Of a DNA stretch of 64,000 nucleotides, positions 8,330-17,174 are shown piece after piece; the first letter of the stretch is position 1, and each line of letters starts with the position of its first letter. Origin of the DNA: Bacillota bacterium (lineage in GTDB: Bacteria; Bacillota; Clostridia; Oscillospirales; Acutalibacteraceae); the NCBI GenBank assembly GCA_023410445.1, contig JAEYPT010000009.1, positions 248,001-312,000 on the forward strand. The letters are read 5' to 3'. Below the pieces are notes generated by a model that saw only the letters and a program-made list of their open reading frames with translations, was not told the DNA's origin and did not search any database. Both the position numbers and the translations under genes were made by a program.

Positions 8330-8358
8330 TTGACTTTCATTTCTCAGAAACCTATAAT
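8330..8358 (+). promoter_or_regulatory. Strong sigma-A promoter upstream of the MFS exporter
   Basis: TTGACT, 17-nt spacer, TATAAT, a near-consensus promoter. It lies about 300 bp upstream of the MFS start, giving an unusually long leader RNA. Confidence 0.8.
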
Positions 8359-8364
8359 GAATTA

Positions 8365-8647
8365 CATTGGTTCAGAAATCGGAGCGGTTTCCGGTCCCGG
8401 GAATCAGCTCATTGGTGAAACAAGGGCGTTTCAGCGGCATGGTGAATCCTGCCGCCGGGGCGCCCTTGTTATCGTGTGAAAATTCCCCTGTACTGATTCA
8501 TATTGGAATTTGACCTGCTTCCGTTTCAAAACGCTGCAAACAACCGAATAAAAATAATAATTGCCTCCATCCATCCTTCGGCCGAAAGAATTCGGAGTCG
8601 GAAATGCCGGTTTCGCTTCTGACTGGACTTGGAATTGACAGGCACAC
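8365..8647 (+). promoter_or_regulatory. Structured leader of the MFS exporter mRNA
   Basis: Gene-free stretch. It contains a long hairpin at 8419-8470: outer stem AACAAGGGCG / CGCCCTTGTT and inner stem GCGGCA / TGCCGC around a small loop. No long T-run follows, so it is not a simple terminator. The distance from promoter to gene suggests an attenuator or riboswitch. I see no T-box GGTGG motif and no secure match to fluoride, guanidine or other known aptamers. The remaining 170 bp show nothing else. Confidence 0.4.
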
Positions 8648-8666
8648 ATGGAAAGGATCGATATAG

Positions 8667-9950
8667 TTGCAAGGCTGGAGACGAAATCTGATCATCTGCG
8701 GGGTCGGCAGCTTTCTGACCTGCTGCGGAATTTCACTGGTGGTTCCGTTTTTGTCCATTTATATTCAGCAGCTCGGCGTGAAGGACCTCGGGCAGGTGGA
8801 GCAGTTCTCCGGAATTGCCTTTGGGATAACGTTTCTCTCCGGAATCGTCATGTCGGGTTTTTGGGGACGGCTTGCCGACCGAAAGGGGAAAAAAGCGGTC
8901 CTCATGGTCACAAGTCTCGGTCTGTCCCTCGTCAGCTTCTTGTTTTTGACCGTCAGCAATGTTTATGTTCTGATTTTCTATCGTTTTCTTCAGGGATTGG
9001 TCACCGGCTTTATGCCTGCGGCAACCTCTTTTGTGGCGAAGGAGATGCCCGAAGAGCAGGTCGGGAAATCGCTCAGCTTCCTTACAACGGGGGCAACCGC
9101 CGGAAGCCTTTTGGGACCTGTTCTCGGCGGCTATCTGGAGGAACTGCTCGGAATCCGGAATGTTTTTCTCTTTACAGCCCTGATGCTGTTCCTTTCCTTT
9201 CTGTCGGTTGCCCTATTCCTGACGGAACGGAAAACGGAGACACCGACCCGACCGCAGGAGAATCACGTTTCCGGTTCGTTTTGGTCCGGCCTGACGGCGA
9301 AATATGTCGTCATCGGGGTTTTGGTTTCTTCCTGCCTGCTGAATATGGCGAATCAGTCGATTGAACCGATTGTCACCCTTTACGTGAAGCAGCTTCTGAA
9401 GAACTCCGGGGACGCCTCCGGCCACGCGAGCCTGATTGCGGGACTGGTCGTTTCCTGCACCGGATTCGGCATTGTGTTGGCCTCATTTGTCTGGGCAAAG
9501 CGGATCGACCACATCAATCAGATCCGGGTGATGAGCATTGCCCTCCTGATCGGTTCCGGTTTATTTGTCATTATGGGCTTTGCCGCCAACGTCTGGGTAC
9601 TGATGTTGCTTCGGTTTTCCTTTGGCGTTGCGCAGGCGGCCATCCTTCCGATTGGGTCCTTTCTGCTGAAAAAATCCTCCGATGAATCGGTTCTGAGCCG
9701 CGTGTTTTCTTACAATCAGGCCTTCCAGTACGCGGGCCTGGTGCTTGGGCCGCAGTTGGGCGGGTTTGTCTCCTCCCATTTTGGGTTTGCGTGCAATTTC
9801 TATGTGACGGCGGCGATTCTGTTGATGAATTACGGCAATATTAAGCTCGCGATCATCAAAGATGATAAAGACAAACAAAGAATGGCTCTTGAGGCGCCCT
9901 GTGGCCGGACTGATTTACCGGCCGGAGAGGCGGATTCGGATTCAGTATGA
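8667..9950 (+). CDS. MFS drug/solute exporter
   Basis: 427 residues with about 12 hydrophobic helices. The hallmark loop between helices 2 and 3 reads GRLADRKGKKAVL (near 65-77), the motif A of 12-TMS drug:H+ antiporters. The repeated half begins after a hydrophilic segment at about 200. It resembles MdtG/TetA-like multidrug exporters in the cytoplasmic membrane; the substrate is unknown. Start is TTG with AAAGGA about 10 nt upstream; an ATG 19 bases earlier is in another frame. The C-terminal 30 residues are hydrophilic. The next gene starts 16 bp after its stop and may be co-transcribed. Confidence 0.8.
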   Translation: MQGWRRNLIICGVGSFLTCCGISLVVPFLSIYIQQLGVKDLGQVEQFSGIAFGITFLSGIVMSGFWGRLADRKGKKAVLMVTSLGLSLVSFLFLTVSNVYVLIFYRFLQGLVTGFMPAATSFVAKEMPEEQVGKSLSFLTTGATAGSLLGPVLGGYLEELLGIRNVFLFTALMLFLSFLSVALFLTERKTETPTRPQENHVSGSFWSGLTAKYVVIGVLVSSCLLNMANQSIEPIVTLYVKQLLKNSGDASGHASLIAGLVVSCTGFGIVLASFVWAKRIDHINQIRVMSIALLIGSGLFVIMGFAANVWVLMLLRFSFGVAQAAILPIGSFLLKKSSDESVLSRVFSYNQAFQYAGLVLGPQLGGFVSSHFGFACNFYVTAAILLMNYGNIKLAIIKDDKDKQRMALEAPCGRTDLPAGEADSDSV

Positions 9951-9966
9951 GAAAGAGGGATTTTGA

Positions 9967-10980
9967 ATGAAAGTGGTTGTGCTGATGGGCGACGTCATCT
10001 GTCCGGGCGTTACTCAGGATGAAATGCTGGCACGGTGGAAAACGATAAAGGACCGAATCCCTGCGGTGACAGAGCTAGAAATTCACCTGAGAAGCGAGGA
10101 GGCGGAGGGCAATACGCTGGACAGCTTGGTCGGGGACGCGGACGCCCTGATCGGGCTCTGGATTCAGAAGGACACCATCTCGCGGGAGTTCCTGGACCGC
10201 CACCCGAACCTGAAGTATATTGCGACGCTCGCGCACGGCTACGTGGAGTTCGATGTTCCCATGACCAAAGAAAAAGGGGTTACGGTTACCAACACCGTTT
10301 ACGGGGACGTGACGATTGCCCAGTATGCCATGGCTCTTCTGCTGGATATTTGTCATGACGTAAGCGCACACGATGCCTATGTGAAGCGGGAATACTGGAT
10401 TGAAGGAAGTACAAACGGACCGTATATGGCTGTGAAATGCCGGCAGTATGAGCTGTTCGGGAAAACCATGGGGATTGTCGGCCTCGGGTCCATCGGCTTG
10501 TGGGTTGCCAGAATGGCCGCCGGTTTCGGCATGAAGGTGATTGCAAACAGCAGGCACCGCAAAGTAGGGGAACAGTACGGCTTTGTGGAACAGGTTTCTC
10601 TGGATGAGCTGCTCGCCCGTTCGGATGTGATTTCGCTCAACTGCCCGCTGACGGGCGATACGCGGCATATGATCAATGCGGAAAGCATCGCGAAGATGAA
10701 GGACGGGGTAATCCTCATCAATACCGCACGCGGAGCACTGATCGACGAATCAGCTTTGCTGGAAGCGCTGAACTCGCGCAAAATCTATGCGGCGGGCCTC
10801 GACGTACTGGAGCAGGAGCCGCCCAAAGCGCCGGTTCCGCTGATGGGTTGCCCATACTGCCGGATTACGGGGCATATCGCCTGGCTCACCGCGGAATCAA
10901 GATACCGTTCCGTCGACCTCGCGATCGATAATTTCAAGTCCTATCTGGAAGGAAAGCCGGTCAGTGTGATCAACCGCTGA
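9967..10980 (+). CDS. D-2-hydroxyacid dehydrogenase (NAD-dependent)
   Basis: 337 residues of the D-isomer-specific 2-hydroxyacid dehydrogenase family. The NAD fold has GIVGLGSIGLWVARMAAGFG near 160-179, followed by the strand-end region. The catalytic triad is visible: Arg in NTARGALIDE (near 258), Glu in LDVLEQEPP (near 284), and His in GHIAWLT near 302. Acts on glycerate, glyoxylate, lactate or related 2-oxoacids; which one is not determinable. It follows the MFS gene by 16 bp, so it may share its promoter and regulation. A clear terminator lies behind it. Confidence 0.85.
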   Translation: MKVVVLMGDVICPGVTQDEMLARWKTIKDRIPAVTELEIHLRSEEAEGNTLDSLVGDADALIGLWIQKDTISREFLDRHPNLKYIATLAHGYVEFDVPMTKEKGVTVTNTVYGDVTIAQYAMALLLDICHDVSAHDAYVKREYWIEGSTNGPYMAVKCRQYELFGKTMGIVGLGSIGLWVARMAAGFGMKVIANSRHRKVGEQYGFVEQVSLDELLARSDVISLNCPLTGDTRHMINAESIAKMKDGVILINTARGALIDESALLEALNSRKIYAAGLDVLEQEPPKAPVPLMGCPYCRITGHIAWLTAESRYRSVDLAIDNFKSYLEGKPVSVINR

Positions 10981-10991
10981 CCTCACCATGC

Positions 10992-11025
10992 AAAAAAGCA
11001 GATCCCGCTTGTGGGGTCTGCTTTT
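10992..11025 (+). terminator. Terminator after the 2-hydroxyacid dehydrogenase gene
   Basis: Stem AAAAGCAGATCCC / GGGGTCTGCTTTT with loop GCTTGTG, ending CTTTTCTTGT. The next gene is convergent. Confidence 0.85.
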
Positions 11026-11095
11026 CTTGTTTCCCAATGGAGAAAAAGGAAAGCCTTCCCGACAGGAAAGGCTTTCTGTATAGGATGCCAAAGAA

Positions 11096-13030
11096 TCAGG
11101 TGGTCTTGAATTCCGAAACCATTTCGTTCAGAGCCTGCGCCTGGCTTAAAAGCTCCTCGCTGGTGGCGGCACTTTCCTCGGCTGTGGCGGAATTGGACTG
11201 CGTCGTGTCGGAAATCTGCTTCATGCCTTCGTTCAGCTCGGTGATGCTCTGGGACTGGCTCTTTAAGGAATCGGACATTTTGAGAACCAGATCGTTCATG
11301 CCGTTGGTCTGCTCCAAAATTTTGCGGAATGCTTCGGCGGTCTTTTCCGCATTTTGCATCCCCTGACCGACCGACTGAATGGTGGCCTCAATCAGCTCGG
11401 TTGTGCTTTTTGCGGCCTCTGCGCTCTTGGAGGCCAGCTGGCGGACTTCGTCGGCCACGACGGAGAAGCCTCTTCCGGCTTCCCCTGCACGGGAGGCCTC
11501 AACCGCAGCGTTCAGCGCCAGAATGTTGGTCTGGAACGCGATATCGTCGATCATATGAATGATGCCCTGAATCTTTTTGGAGAAGGAGTCGATGCTTTCC
11601 ATCGACTGCAGCATCTTGCCCATTTCCTCATTCCCCTGTGCTGTTTCCGTCAGGGCCGCCTGAGCCGTGTTCTGCATGGAAACGGAGTATTCTGCGTTTT
11701 CATGAATTCGGTCGGAAACAAGAGCCAGGGAGTTGGTCAGACGCTCGGTGGTGGAAGCCTGTTCGGAGGAGCTTTCCGCCAGATTCTGCCCGCCCAGAGC
11801 GACCTGCTCGGAGCCGATGCGCACCTGCTCGGTGGATTGGGCGATCCCGTTCAGAGTTGCGTTCAGGGATTGGACGATCTTCTTCAGAGCGCTCTGAACG
11901 GACACAAAATCGCCGGAATAGGTAACCGAGCTTTCCACGGTCAGGTCTTTTGCGGCCACCGTGTCAAGCACGTGAGAAATGTCCATGATGTAGGAGCGCA
12001 GGCTGTGAACCGTATTCTGCAGTGCCAGAATCAGGCGCGCGCTTTCGTCTTTTCCTTTGACCGGCTCGTTCTCTTCCTGGAGGTCCCCCTCCGCAAGGGA
12101 TTCGATGCGCCGGGTTGCCCGGACAATCGGTTCCGTGATTTTGCGGGCAAAGATCCGGGTGATCAGAATGGCGATGAGCACAAGAGCCAACCCAACGCCT
12201 ACGCAGATTCCCAGCGTGCGGTACAGATTTTCATCCAGCTGGTTGACCGGGGTCGTGACCGCCGCAGACCAGCCCTCTGGCCCGCTCAGCGGGGTATAGG
12301 CGACCAACCGGCGAACTCCCTTATAGACGCTATAGCCGGTTCCTGTTTTTCCCGCGATCATCTGGCGGTAGATGTTGGCGATGGGCACATAGGAGGAATC
12401 GGTTTGCGAGAGTTTGAGGTAGTCGGTCGGCTTTTCGACGTTTGCCACCTCCGGGTGAATGACGGTCATCCCTTCGCGGTTAATGACAAACGCATAACCG
12501 CTTTCACCGATTTTAATGCGGTCCAGCTTTTTGCTGAGCGAATCATAAGGAAATTCGCCGTACAGCACGCTTCCCGTATTTCCGATCGGGGCAGCAATGT
12601 AAAGCACCAGCTGCTTGGAGGAATTCATTATGGGATTGGAAAAGCAGACATAGCCGGATTTTGCCTGCTGGAAAAAGGTCTGGTCGGCAATGCTGCCGCC
12701 TCTTCCGCTGTTGCCCTGTGCATCGGCAATGGCAAAGAAATGGAAGCCCACGGCTTTGGCTTCGTCATCCAGCAGACTTTGCCGCTGTGCGGCGGAAGTC
12801 CCGTCCGTCAGGAAACTTTTTGCGGAGATGATTTTTATATCATTGCGGTAGTTGTTCAGAGCGGAATTGATTCCCTCCTGATAAGCTGCAGCCAGATAGG
12901 AGGAATACTGTTCTGCCTGGACGGTGGAGTTCCGGTAGAAAAGAATGGAGGAGATTACGGTCAGAGATGCCACGGTCAAGACCAGAATCGACGAAATGTA
13001 GAGCATTAGCTTGCTTTTTAAATACTTCAT
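11096..13030 (-). CDS. Methyl-accepting chemotaxis protein
   Basis: 644-residue chemoreceptor. Order: transmembrane helix at about 9-30, extracellular dCache-type sensor (about 35-270), second transmembrane helix (about 275-295), HAMP linker, then a long cytoplasmic coiled coil. The signalling tip contains EAGRGFSVVADEVRQLA near residue 520. It binds a small ligand outside and controls CheA through CheW. Ser/Ala-rich methylation helices flank the tip. The ligand is unknown, though dCache domains often bind amino acids. No other chemotaxis genes are in the window. A sigma-A-like promoter lies just upstream. Confidence 0.9.
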   Translation of the reverse strand: MKYLKSKLMLYISSILVLTVASLTVISSILFYRNSTVQAEQYSSYLAAAYQEGINSALNNYRNDIKIISAKSFLTDGTSAAQRQSLLDDEAKAVGFHFFAIADAQGNSGRGGSIADQTFFQQAKSGYVCFSNPIMNSSKQLVLYIAAPIGNTGSVLYGEFPYDSLSKKLDRIKIGESGYAFVINREGMTVIHPEVANVEKPTDYLKLSQTDSSYVPIANIYRQMIAGKTGTGYSVYKGVRRLVAYTPLSGPEGWSAAVTTPVNQLDENLYRTLGICVGVGLALVLIAILITRIFARKITEPIVRATRRIESLAEGDLQEENEPVKGKDESARLILALQNTVHSLRSYIMDISHVLDTVAAKDLTVESSVTYSGDFVSVQSALKKIVQSLNATLNGIAQSTEQVRIGSEQVALGGQNLAESSSEQASTTERLTNSLALVSDRIHENAEYSVSMQNTAQAALTETAQGNEEMGKMLQSMESIDSFSKKIQGIIHMIDDIAFQTNILALNAAVEASRAGEAGRGFSVVADEVRQLASKSAEAAKSTTELIEATIQSVGQGMQNAEKTAEAFRKILEQTNGMNDLVLKMSDSLKSQSQSITELNEGMKQISDTTQSNSATAEESAATSEELLSQAQALNEMVSEFKTT

Positions 13031-13084
13031 TGCGGCGCCTCGATTTCCGTTAGTAAAATTAATGCAAGAATTTTAACTAAATAT

Positions 13085-13113
13085 AGTATACATTCTTATT
13101 TTTAAGTTGTAAA
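13085..13113 (-). promoter_or_regulatory. Promoter of the chemoreceptor gene
   Basis: Minus strand TTTACA, 17-nt spacer, TATACT, about 55 bp before the start codon. It fits sigma-A better than the flagellar sigma-28 consensus. Confidence 0.55.
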
Positions 13114-13210
13114 TTGTCGAATGAGTAAAGAAACAACCGAATTTTCCTGCATTTTTCATATCTTTCGCTTAATTTTTTGGAGTTTGGGAGGGAATCAGGA
13201 TGAGAAAAAG

Positions 13211-13573
13211 CTATTCGAGGCCGTATTTTTCACGGTACCACCGGATCTTGTGTTCGATTTTTGCCAGGTTGTTCTGCAAGCTGTCCATCTCCGCGAGAAT
13301 ATGGCTCCGTTGAGAAATGAATATTTGCAGGCGCTCCCCGGCGGTGGCGTCTCCGTCGGCGCACAGGTCGAAATACCGTTTGATTTCTTTGAGAGACATG
13401 CCGGTGCTTTTCAGGCAAAGCACCATTTCAAGCTGTTCCAGATCGCTGTCGGTATATCGGCGCTCCCCCCGTTCCGACTTGTCCGGCGAAAGGATGCCCT
13501 CCTTTTCATAATAGCGGAGCGTATACGGCTCCAGTGAATATTTTTCCGCAACCTGAGAAATTGCGTAGGTCAT
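13211..13573 (-). CDS. MerR-family transcriptional regulator
   Basis: 120 residues: an N-terminal winged helix starting ISQVAEKYSLEPYTLRYYE (5-23), a wing with RGERRYTDSDLEQL, then a helical dimerisation segment of about 45 residues ending in a short tail with no obvious effector domain and no metal-binding cysteines. This resembles the AdhR-like MerR regulators that control aldehyde or alcohol dehydrogenases and aldo/keto reductases. It is divergent from an aldo/keto reductase gene whose promoter carries a MerR-type dyad in an elongated spacer, so activation by DNA unwinding is the expected mode. Confidence 0.9.
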   Translation of the reverse strand: MTYAISQVAEKYSLEPYTLRYYEKEGILSPDKSERGERRYTDSDLEQLEMVLCLKSTGMSLKEIKRYFDLCADGDATAGERLQIFISQRSHILAEMDSLQNNLAKIEHKIRWYREKYGLE

Positions 13574-13651
13574 CGTCGGTCCTCCTTATCTTGTTGGAAA
13601 TACATTCCGCTTCTTCGTTTTGTTCCACGAAAACGGTCAGAAAAATTTCTC

Positions 13652-13682
13652 TTGACTTAAAGTGTACTTTAAGTGTTAGCAT
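13652..13682 (+). promoter_or_regulatory. MerR-type promoter and operator of the aldo/keto reductase
   Basis: -35 TTGACT and -10 TAGCAT are separated by 19 bp, longer than optimal. The spacer holds the dyad CTTAAAGTGTACTTTAAG (13656-13673). A stretched spacer with a central palindrome is the classic layout for MerR-family activation, and the neighbouring gene encodes such a regulator. Confidence 0.8.
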
Positions 13683-13728
13683 TATTCTAACAGGTTTCAA
13701 TGAATTATTTTTTTCAGGAGGAAGATTG

Positions 13729-14898
13729 ATGATAAAACGGATTTACCGCAGAACGGGGGAAGCCGTTTCCTTGCTGGGGTTCGGCTGCATGCGCCTTCCG
13801 AAGGTTCAAAAGGACCGGCAGGATATTGATTACGCGGCGGCGCAGCAATTGATCGATTACGCTTATTCCCACGGCGTCAATTATTACGATACGGCTTTCC
13901 CGTACCACGAGGGGATGTCGGAGACCTTTATCGGTCAGGCTCTCAAGAAGTATCCGCGGAAAAGCTTTTGTCTTGCGGATAAAATGCCCACCTGGCTGTT
14001 GAAAAACCTGGAGGACGGCAAACGGATTTTCGCGGAACAGCTTCGCAAATGCCAGGTGGAGTATTTCGACTTCTATCTCTGTCACTCGGTCGGGGATTCG
14101 GTGGAGGCATTCGCGGAGCGTTATGAAAAAACAGGGGTGCTCGATTATCTTCGGGAAGAAAAGGCCCACGGCAGAATACGGAACCTCGGCTTTTCGTTTC
14201 ACGGCAGACCGGAGGTGCTGGAGAAGCTTGCGGACCGGCACGAGTGGGATTTCATCCAGATTCAGCTCAACTATCTGGATTGGGATATGCAGAATGCGAA
14301 GCGACAGTATGATATTCTGGAAAAGCGCGGAATCCCCTGCATTGTGATGGAGCCGGTCCGCGGGGGCAGTCTTTGCGCCCTGAGCGAGGAAGCGGCGAGT
14401 CTGCTGAAGGCGGAGCGGCCAGAGAGCAGCCTCGCCTCTTGGGCGATCCGCTTTGCGGCCTCTCTGCCGAATGTACTTACGGTGCTGAGCGGGATGTCTG
14501 CGCCGGAGCAGGTGGGGGACAACGTGAAGACGGTGACGAATTTTGAGCCGCTCACCGACCGTGAGCGCTCGCTGCTCGGGGAAGCGGTCAAAGTATATCT
14601 GAAAACGGGAACCATACCGTGTACCGGATGCCGCTACTGCATGGACTGTCCTTCTGGTGTAGATATTCCTGCCGTATTTGCTGTTTACAATCGCTGCGCC
14701 GCTGCCGGGCACCTTCCGCTTTCCACATTCAACCGGGAAAACGTGCGCTTTTTCCGCGAAGCTTATGAATCGCTTCCGCAATCCGCGCGGGCGGACCGCT
14801 GCGTGGAATGCGAGGCCTGCATGAAGCACTGCCCGCAGAAAATTAAAATTCCAAGCCGGATGCAGGAGATTGTTCAGCTTGCATCGAATTGCAGATAG
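13729..14898 (+). CDS. Aldo/keto reductase with C-terminal 4Fe-4S ferredoxin domain
   Basis: 389 residues. The N-terminal (beta/alpha)8 barrel has the AKR tetrad: Asp and Tyr in YYDTAFPYH (near 56-64), Lys in LADKMP (near 84), His in FYLCHS near 118. Behind the barrel, from about 300, sit two cysteine clusters, CTGCRYCMDCP and CVECEACMKHCP, of the ferredoxin-like type. The family couples an NAD(P)H-type barrel to a two-cluster ferredoxin module in anaerobes. Start ATG has AGGAGG nine bases upstream. The promoter is MerR-regulated. Substrate is unknown. Confidence 0.9.
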   Translation: MIKRIYRRTGEAVSLLGFGCMRLPKVQKDRQDIDYAAAQQLIDYAYSHGVNYYDTAFPYHEGMSETFIGQALKKYPRKSFCLADKMPTWLLKNLEDGKRIFAEQLRKCQVEYFDFYLCHSVGDSVEAFAERYEKTGVLDYLREEKAHGRIRNLGFSFHGRPEVLEKLADRHEWDFIQIQLNYLDWDMQNAKRQYDILEKRGIPCIVMEPVRGGSLCALSEEAASLLKAERPESSLASWAIRFAASLPNVLTVLSGMSAPEQVGDNVKTVTNFEPLTDRERSLLGEAVKVYLKTGTIPCTGCRYCMDCPSGVDIPAVFAVYNRCAAAGHLPLSTFNRENVRFFREAYESLPQSARADRCVECEACMKHCPQKIKIPSRMQEIVQLASNCR

Positions 14899-14926
14899 AA
14901 ACTTGCTTTCCCGAAAGGAGATAATC

Positions 14927-15364
14927 ATGACGGAGCGTATGAAACGGGCGGAGACATGTTTGAAGGAGTCCGGAGCCGCCTGCGTACTGATTACAAATGA
15001 TTCGCTTGTGCTGCAGTCCGGGGAAAACGGAGTCCGCCCGTTGATGGAATGGTTACGCCGGGAGCCCACTGTTTTGCGCGGAGCCTGCGCCGCTGATAAG
15101 GTGGTGGGGAAGGCGGCAGCCCTGCTGATGGTTTTCGGCGGCGTTTCCGAAGTGTACGCGGAGGTCCTCAGCGTAGCGGGCGAGGCGTGCCTCAAAAAGC
15201 ACGGAATTCCGTACTCCTGCGGTGGCAGGGTATCCTATATTCAGAACCGAACGAGGACCGGCATGTGCCCGATGGAGCAGTGCTGTGCCGCAATTGATTC
15301 TCCCGCCGAGGCGTACGAAAGTCTGGGCCGCCTGATCGCGTCGATGAATCGCCCGAAGGCCTGA
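14927..15364 (+). CDS. DUF1893 protein (cytidine-deaminase-like fold)
   Basis: 145 residues matching DUF1893: an N-terminal strand-helix unit with CVLITNDSLVLQSGENGVRP, a central DKVVGKAAALLMVFGGV helix, and a cysteine-rich C-terminus near CPMEQCC. Function is unknown; the fold is related to cytidine deaminases and the conserved cysteines could bind metal (inference). ATG at 14927 was chosen for its AAAGGAG site; the longer reading overlaps the previous gene. It follows the reductase by 28 bp, so the two may be one transcript controlled by MerR. Confidence 0.75.
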   Translation: MTERMKRAETCLKESGAACVLITNDSLVLQSGENGVRPLMEWLRREPTVLRGACAADKVVGKAAALLMVFGGVSEVYAEVLSVAGEACLKKHGIPYSCGGRVSYIQNRTRTGMCPMEQCCAAIDSPAEAYESLGRLIASMNRPKA

Positions 15365-15408
15365 AAACAGGCCGGAGAATTCTTCTGGAATTCCTCACGG
15401 CTTTCTGC

Positions 15409-15475
15409 TATAATAGCCGTAATCATTGGCAAAGGCGCCGCGGACCACAAATCCGGGCGCCTTTGCTGTTTTTGT
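15409..15475 (+). promoter_or_regulatory. -10 element and terminator hairpin between DUF1893 and amidohydrolase
   Basis: A TATAAT box lies at 15409-15414 with only a weak -35 match. It is followed by a stem CAAAGGCGCC / GGCGCCTTTG (about 15430-15465) and CTGTTTTTG. The hairpin may end the DUF1893 transcript or act as an attenuator before the amidohydrolase gene. Start-site mapping would tell. Confidence 0.55.
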
Positions 15476-15506
15476 TGGAAACGAAGAGAAGGAAAAGGGG
15501 AACGGT

Positions 15507-17111
15507 ATGATTGCGGAAAAAAAGTTTCTCAACGGCAGAATCTATACGATGAAATCGGAAGGGGACGTCTGCGAAGCCCTTGCGGTGAGCGGGGGGAAGA
15601 TCATCGCCGCCGGGACAAATGAGGAAATTAGGAAAATTCCGGCTGGAGAGACGGTTGATCTAAGCGGACACGCCGTGTATCCCGGTTTCATTGACGCGCA
15701 CATGCACCTGTACTCCTACGCCGTGCAGCTTTCCCAGGTGGACCTTCGGGAATGCCGCAGTATGGAAGATCTGCAGGAGGCTTTTCGGAAAAAAGCAAAG
15801 GAAACTCCGAAAGGCCGATGGATCATCGGCTCCGGGTTCAATCAGGAGCATTTTAAGGAACCGAAAATGCCGACTCGGAGGGAATTGGATGCCGTCAGCA
15901 CGGAGCATCCCATTCTGGCGGAGCGCTGCTGCGGGCATGTGGCCTGTGTGAACACGTTAGCGCTGGAGCAGAGCGGCGCGGAGCAGAAGCTGCCCGATCC
16001 ATCCGTGCTGGACCGGGGCGAAGACGGGCGCGCCAACGGGATTCTCCGCGAGACGGCCATCGCGCCGGTGACCGACTGTATTCCGGACCCTTACCCTTCC
16101 TTCGAAAGCAAGGTGGATGCTCTGGAAAGAGCCGCGAGGAAGGTTTCCGCTTCCGGCATTACGTCGGTTCACACGGTTCAGGTAAAATTCGGAGGGATGT
16201 TCGAGAACCTGAGCCTTTATCAGGAGCTGGAACAACAGGGCAGACTGCCGGTGCGCGCCTATGTATCGTTCGACGATTACCCGGCTTTTGGCATGCGGAC
16301 GGGTTTCGGCAATGAGAAGATCAAAACCGGCTATTACAAGATCATTACGGATGGCTCGCTCGGTTCCCACAACGCGGCTCTGCGGGAGCCGTATAGCGAC
16401 GATCCCACCAACCGCGGAATTCTGTATTATCCGCAGGAAACGCTGACAGAGCTGTGCCGCAAGGCCTATGAAATGGATGTTCAGCTTGGCATTCACGCAA
16501 TCGGCGACCGCGCGCTGGAAAACGTTGTCACCGCACTGGAAACCGTTTACACCGAACAGAAAAAGCCGGACCCCCGCTTCCGCATCATCCACGCAACCTG
16601 CTGCAGCCCGGAACTGCTCCGACGGATGAAGAAGCTTCCGGTGATCCTTGATGTTCAGCCGCCTTTCATCACGAGCGATCTCGACTGGGCGCCGGAGCGG
16701 CTTGGCCCGGAACGAATTCAACAGGCGTATCTTGTAAAAACCTTTCTCGACAGCGGCTTCCTTCTGACGGGAAGCTCCGATTCTCCCGTGGACCCGTTTG
16801 ATCCGTTTTACGGCATCTGGTCCGTGGTCTGTCGCCGTGCTTCGGACGGTCATCCTTCGAACGGCTGGCAGCCGGAGGAATGCATCGGCGTGTACGACGC
16901 GCTGTGCATGTACACGAAAAACGCGGCCTATGCGGCTTTTGAGGAAAACTTGAAGGGAACGCTGGAGCCCGGAAAACTGGCCGACTTCGTCGTTGCGAGC
17001 GAAGACCTTTTTCACATCGACCCGTTTCGCATCAAGGATGTTGCCGCGCTTTCGACCTATCTCGGCGGGGAAGAGGTTTACCGGCGCGGAGAATCGGTTC
17101 GGCAGGTGTAG
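15507..17111 (+). CDS. Amidohydrolase family protein (YtcJ-like)
   Basis: 534 residues of the amidohydrolase superfamily, amidohydrolase_3/YtcJ branch. The beta-barrel metal site is visible: GFIDAHMHL (His pair near 59-61), ITDGSLGSHNAAL (a barrel Asp/Ser region near 280), LGIHAIGDRAL (His near 330), and SSDSPVDPFDP (Asp near 428). The C-terminal strand GTLEPGKLADFVV is characteristic. Hydrolyses C-N bonds in an unknown substrate, in the cytosol. ATG at 15507 follows AAAAGGGGA. It stands alone with its own terminator. Confidence 0.85.
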   Translation: MIAEKKFLNGRIYTMKSEGDVCEALAVSGGKIIAAGTNEEIRKIPAGETVDLSGHAVYPGFIDAHMHLYSYAVQLSQVDLRECRSMEDLQEAFRKKAKETPKGRWIIGSGFNQEHFKEPKMPTRRELDAVSTEHPILAERCCGHVACVNTLALEQSGAEQKLPDPSVLDRGEDGRANGILRETAIAPVTDCIPDPYPSFESKVDALERAARKVSASGITSVHTVQVKFGGMFENLSLYQELEQQGRLPVRAYVSFDDYPAFGMRTGFGNEKIKTGYYKIITDGSLGSHNAALREPYSDDPTNRGILYYPQETLTELCRKAYEMDVQLGIHAIGDRALENVVTALETVYTEQKKPDPRFRIIHATCCSPELLRRMKKLPVILDVQPPFITSDLDWAPERLGPERIQQAYLVKTFLDSGFLLTGSSDSPVDPFDPFYGIWSVVCRRASDGHPSNGWQPEECIGVYDALCMYTKNAAYAAFEENLKGTLEPGKLADFVVASEDLFHIDPFRIKDVAALSTYLGGEEVYRRGESVRQV

Positions 17112-17164
17112 AGAAGAGCCGGAGCAGCCGGTCCCTTGATGGGACGATTGCTCCGGCTCTTCTC
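17112..17164. terminator. Long bidirectional terminator hairpin
   Basis: 15-bp stem AGAAGAGCCGGAGCA / TGCTCCGGCTCTTCT around a GTCCC/GGGAC inner stem. It lies between the stops of two convergent genes. T-runs are short, so efficiency is uncertain. Confidence 0.7.
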
Positions 17165-17174
17165 TGCGAAAGCT

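Noticed and set aside
8419..8470. Fluoride or T-box riboswitch
   Set aside because: Short ATGGTGA-like similarity only; the conserved pseudoknot and GGTGG bulge motifs are not present.
11354..13009. 551-codon ORF opposite the chemoreceptor
   Set aside because: Antisense shadow of a conserved MCP gene; sequence has no family pattern.
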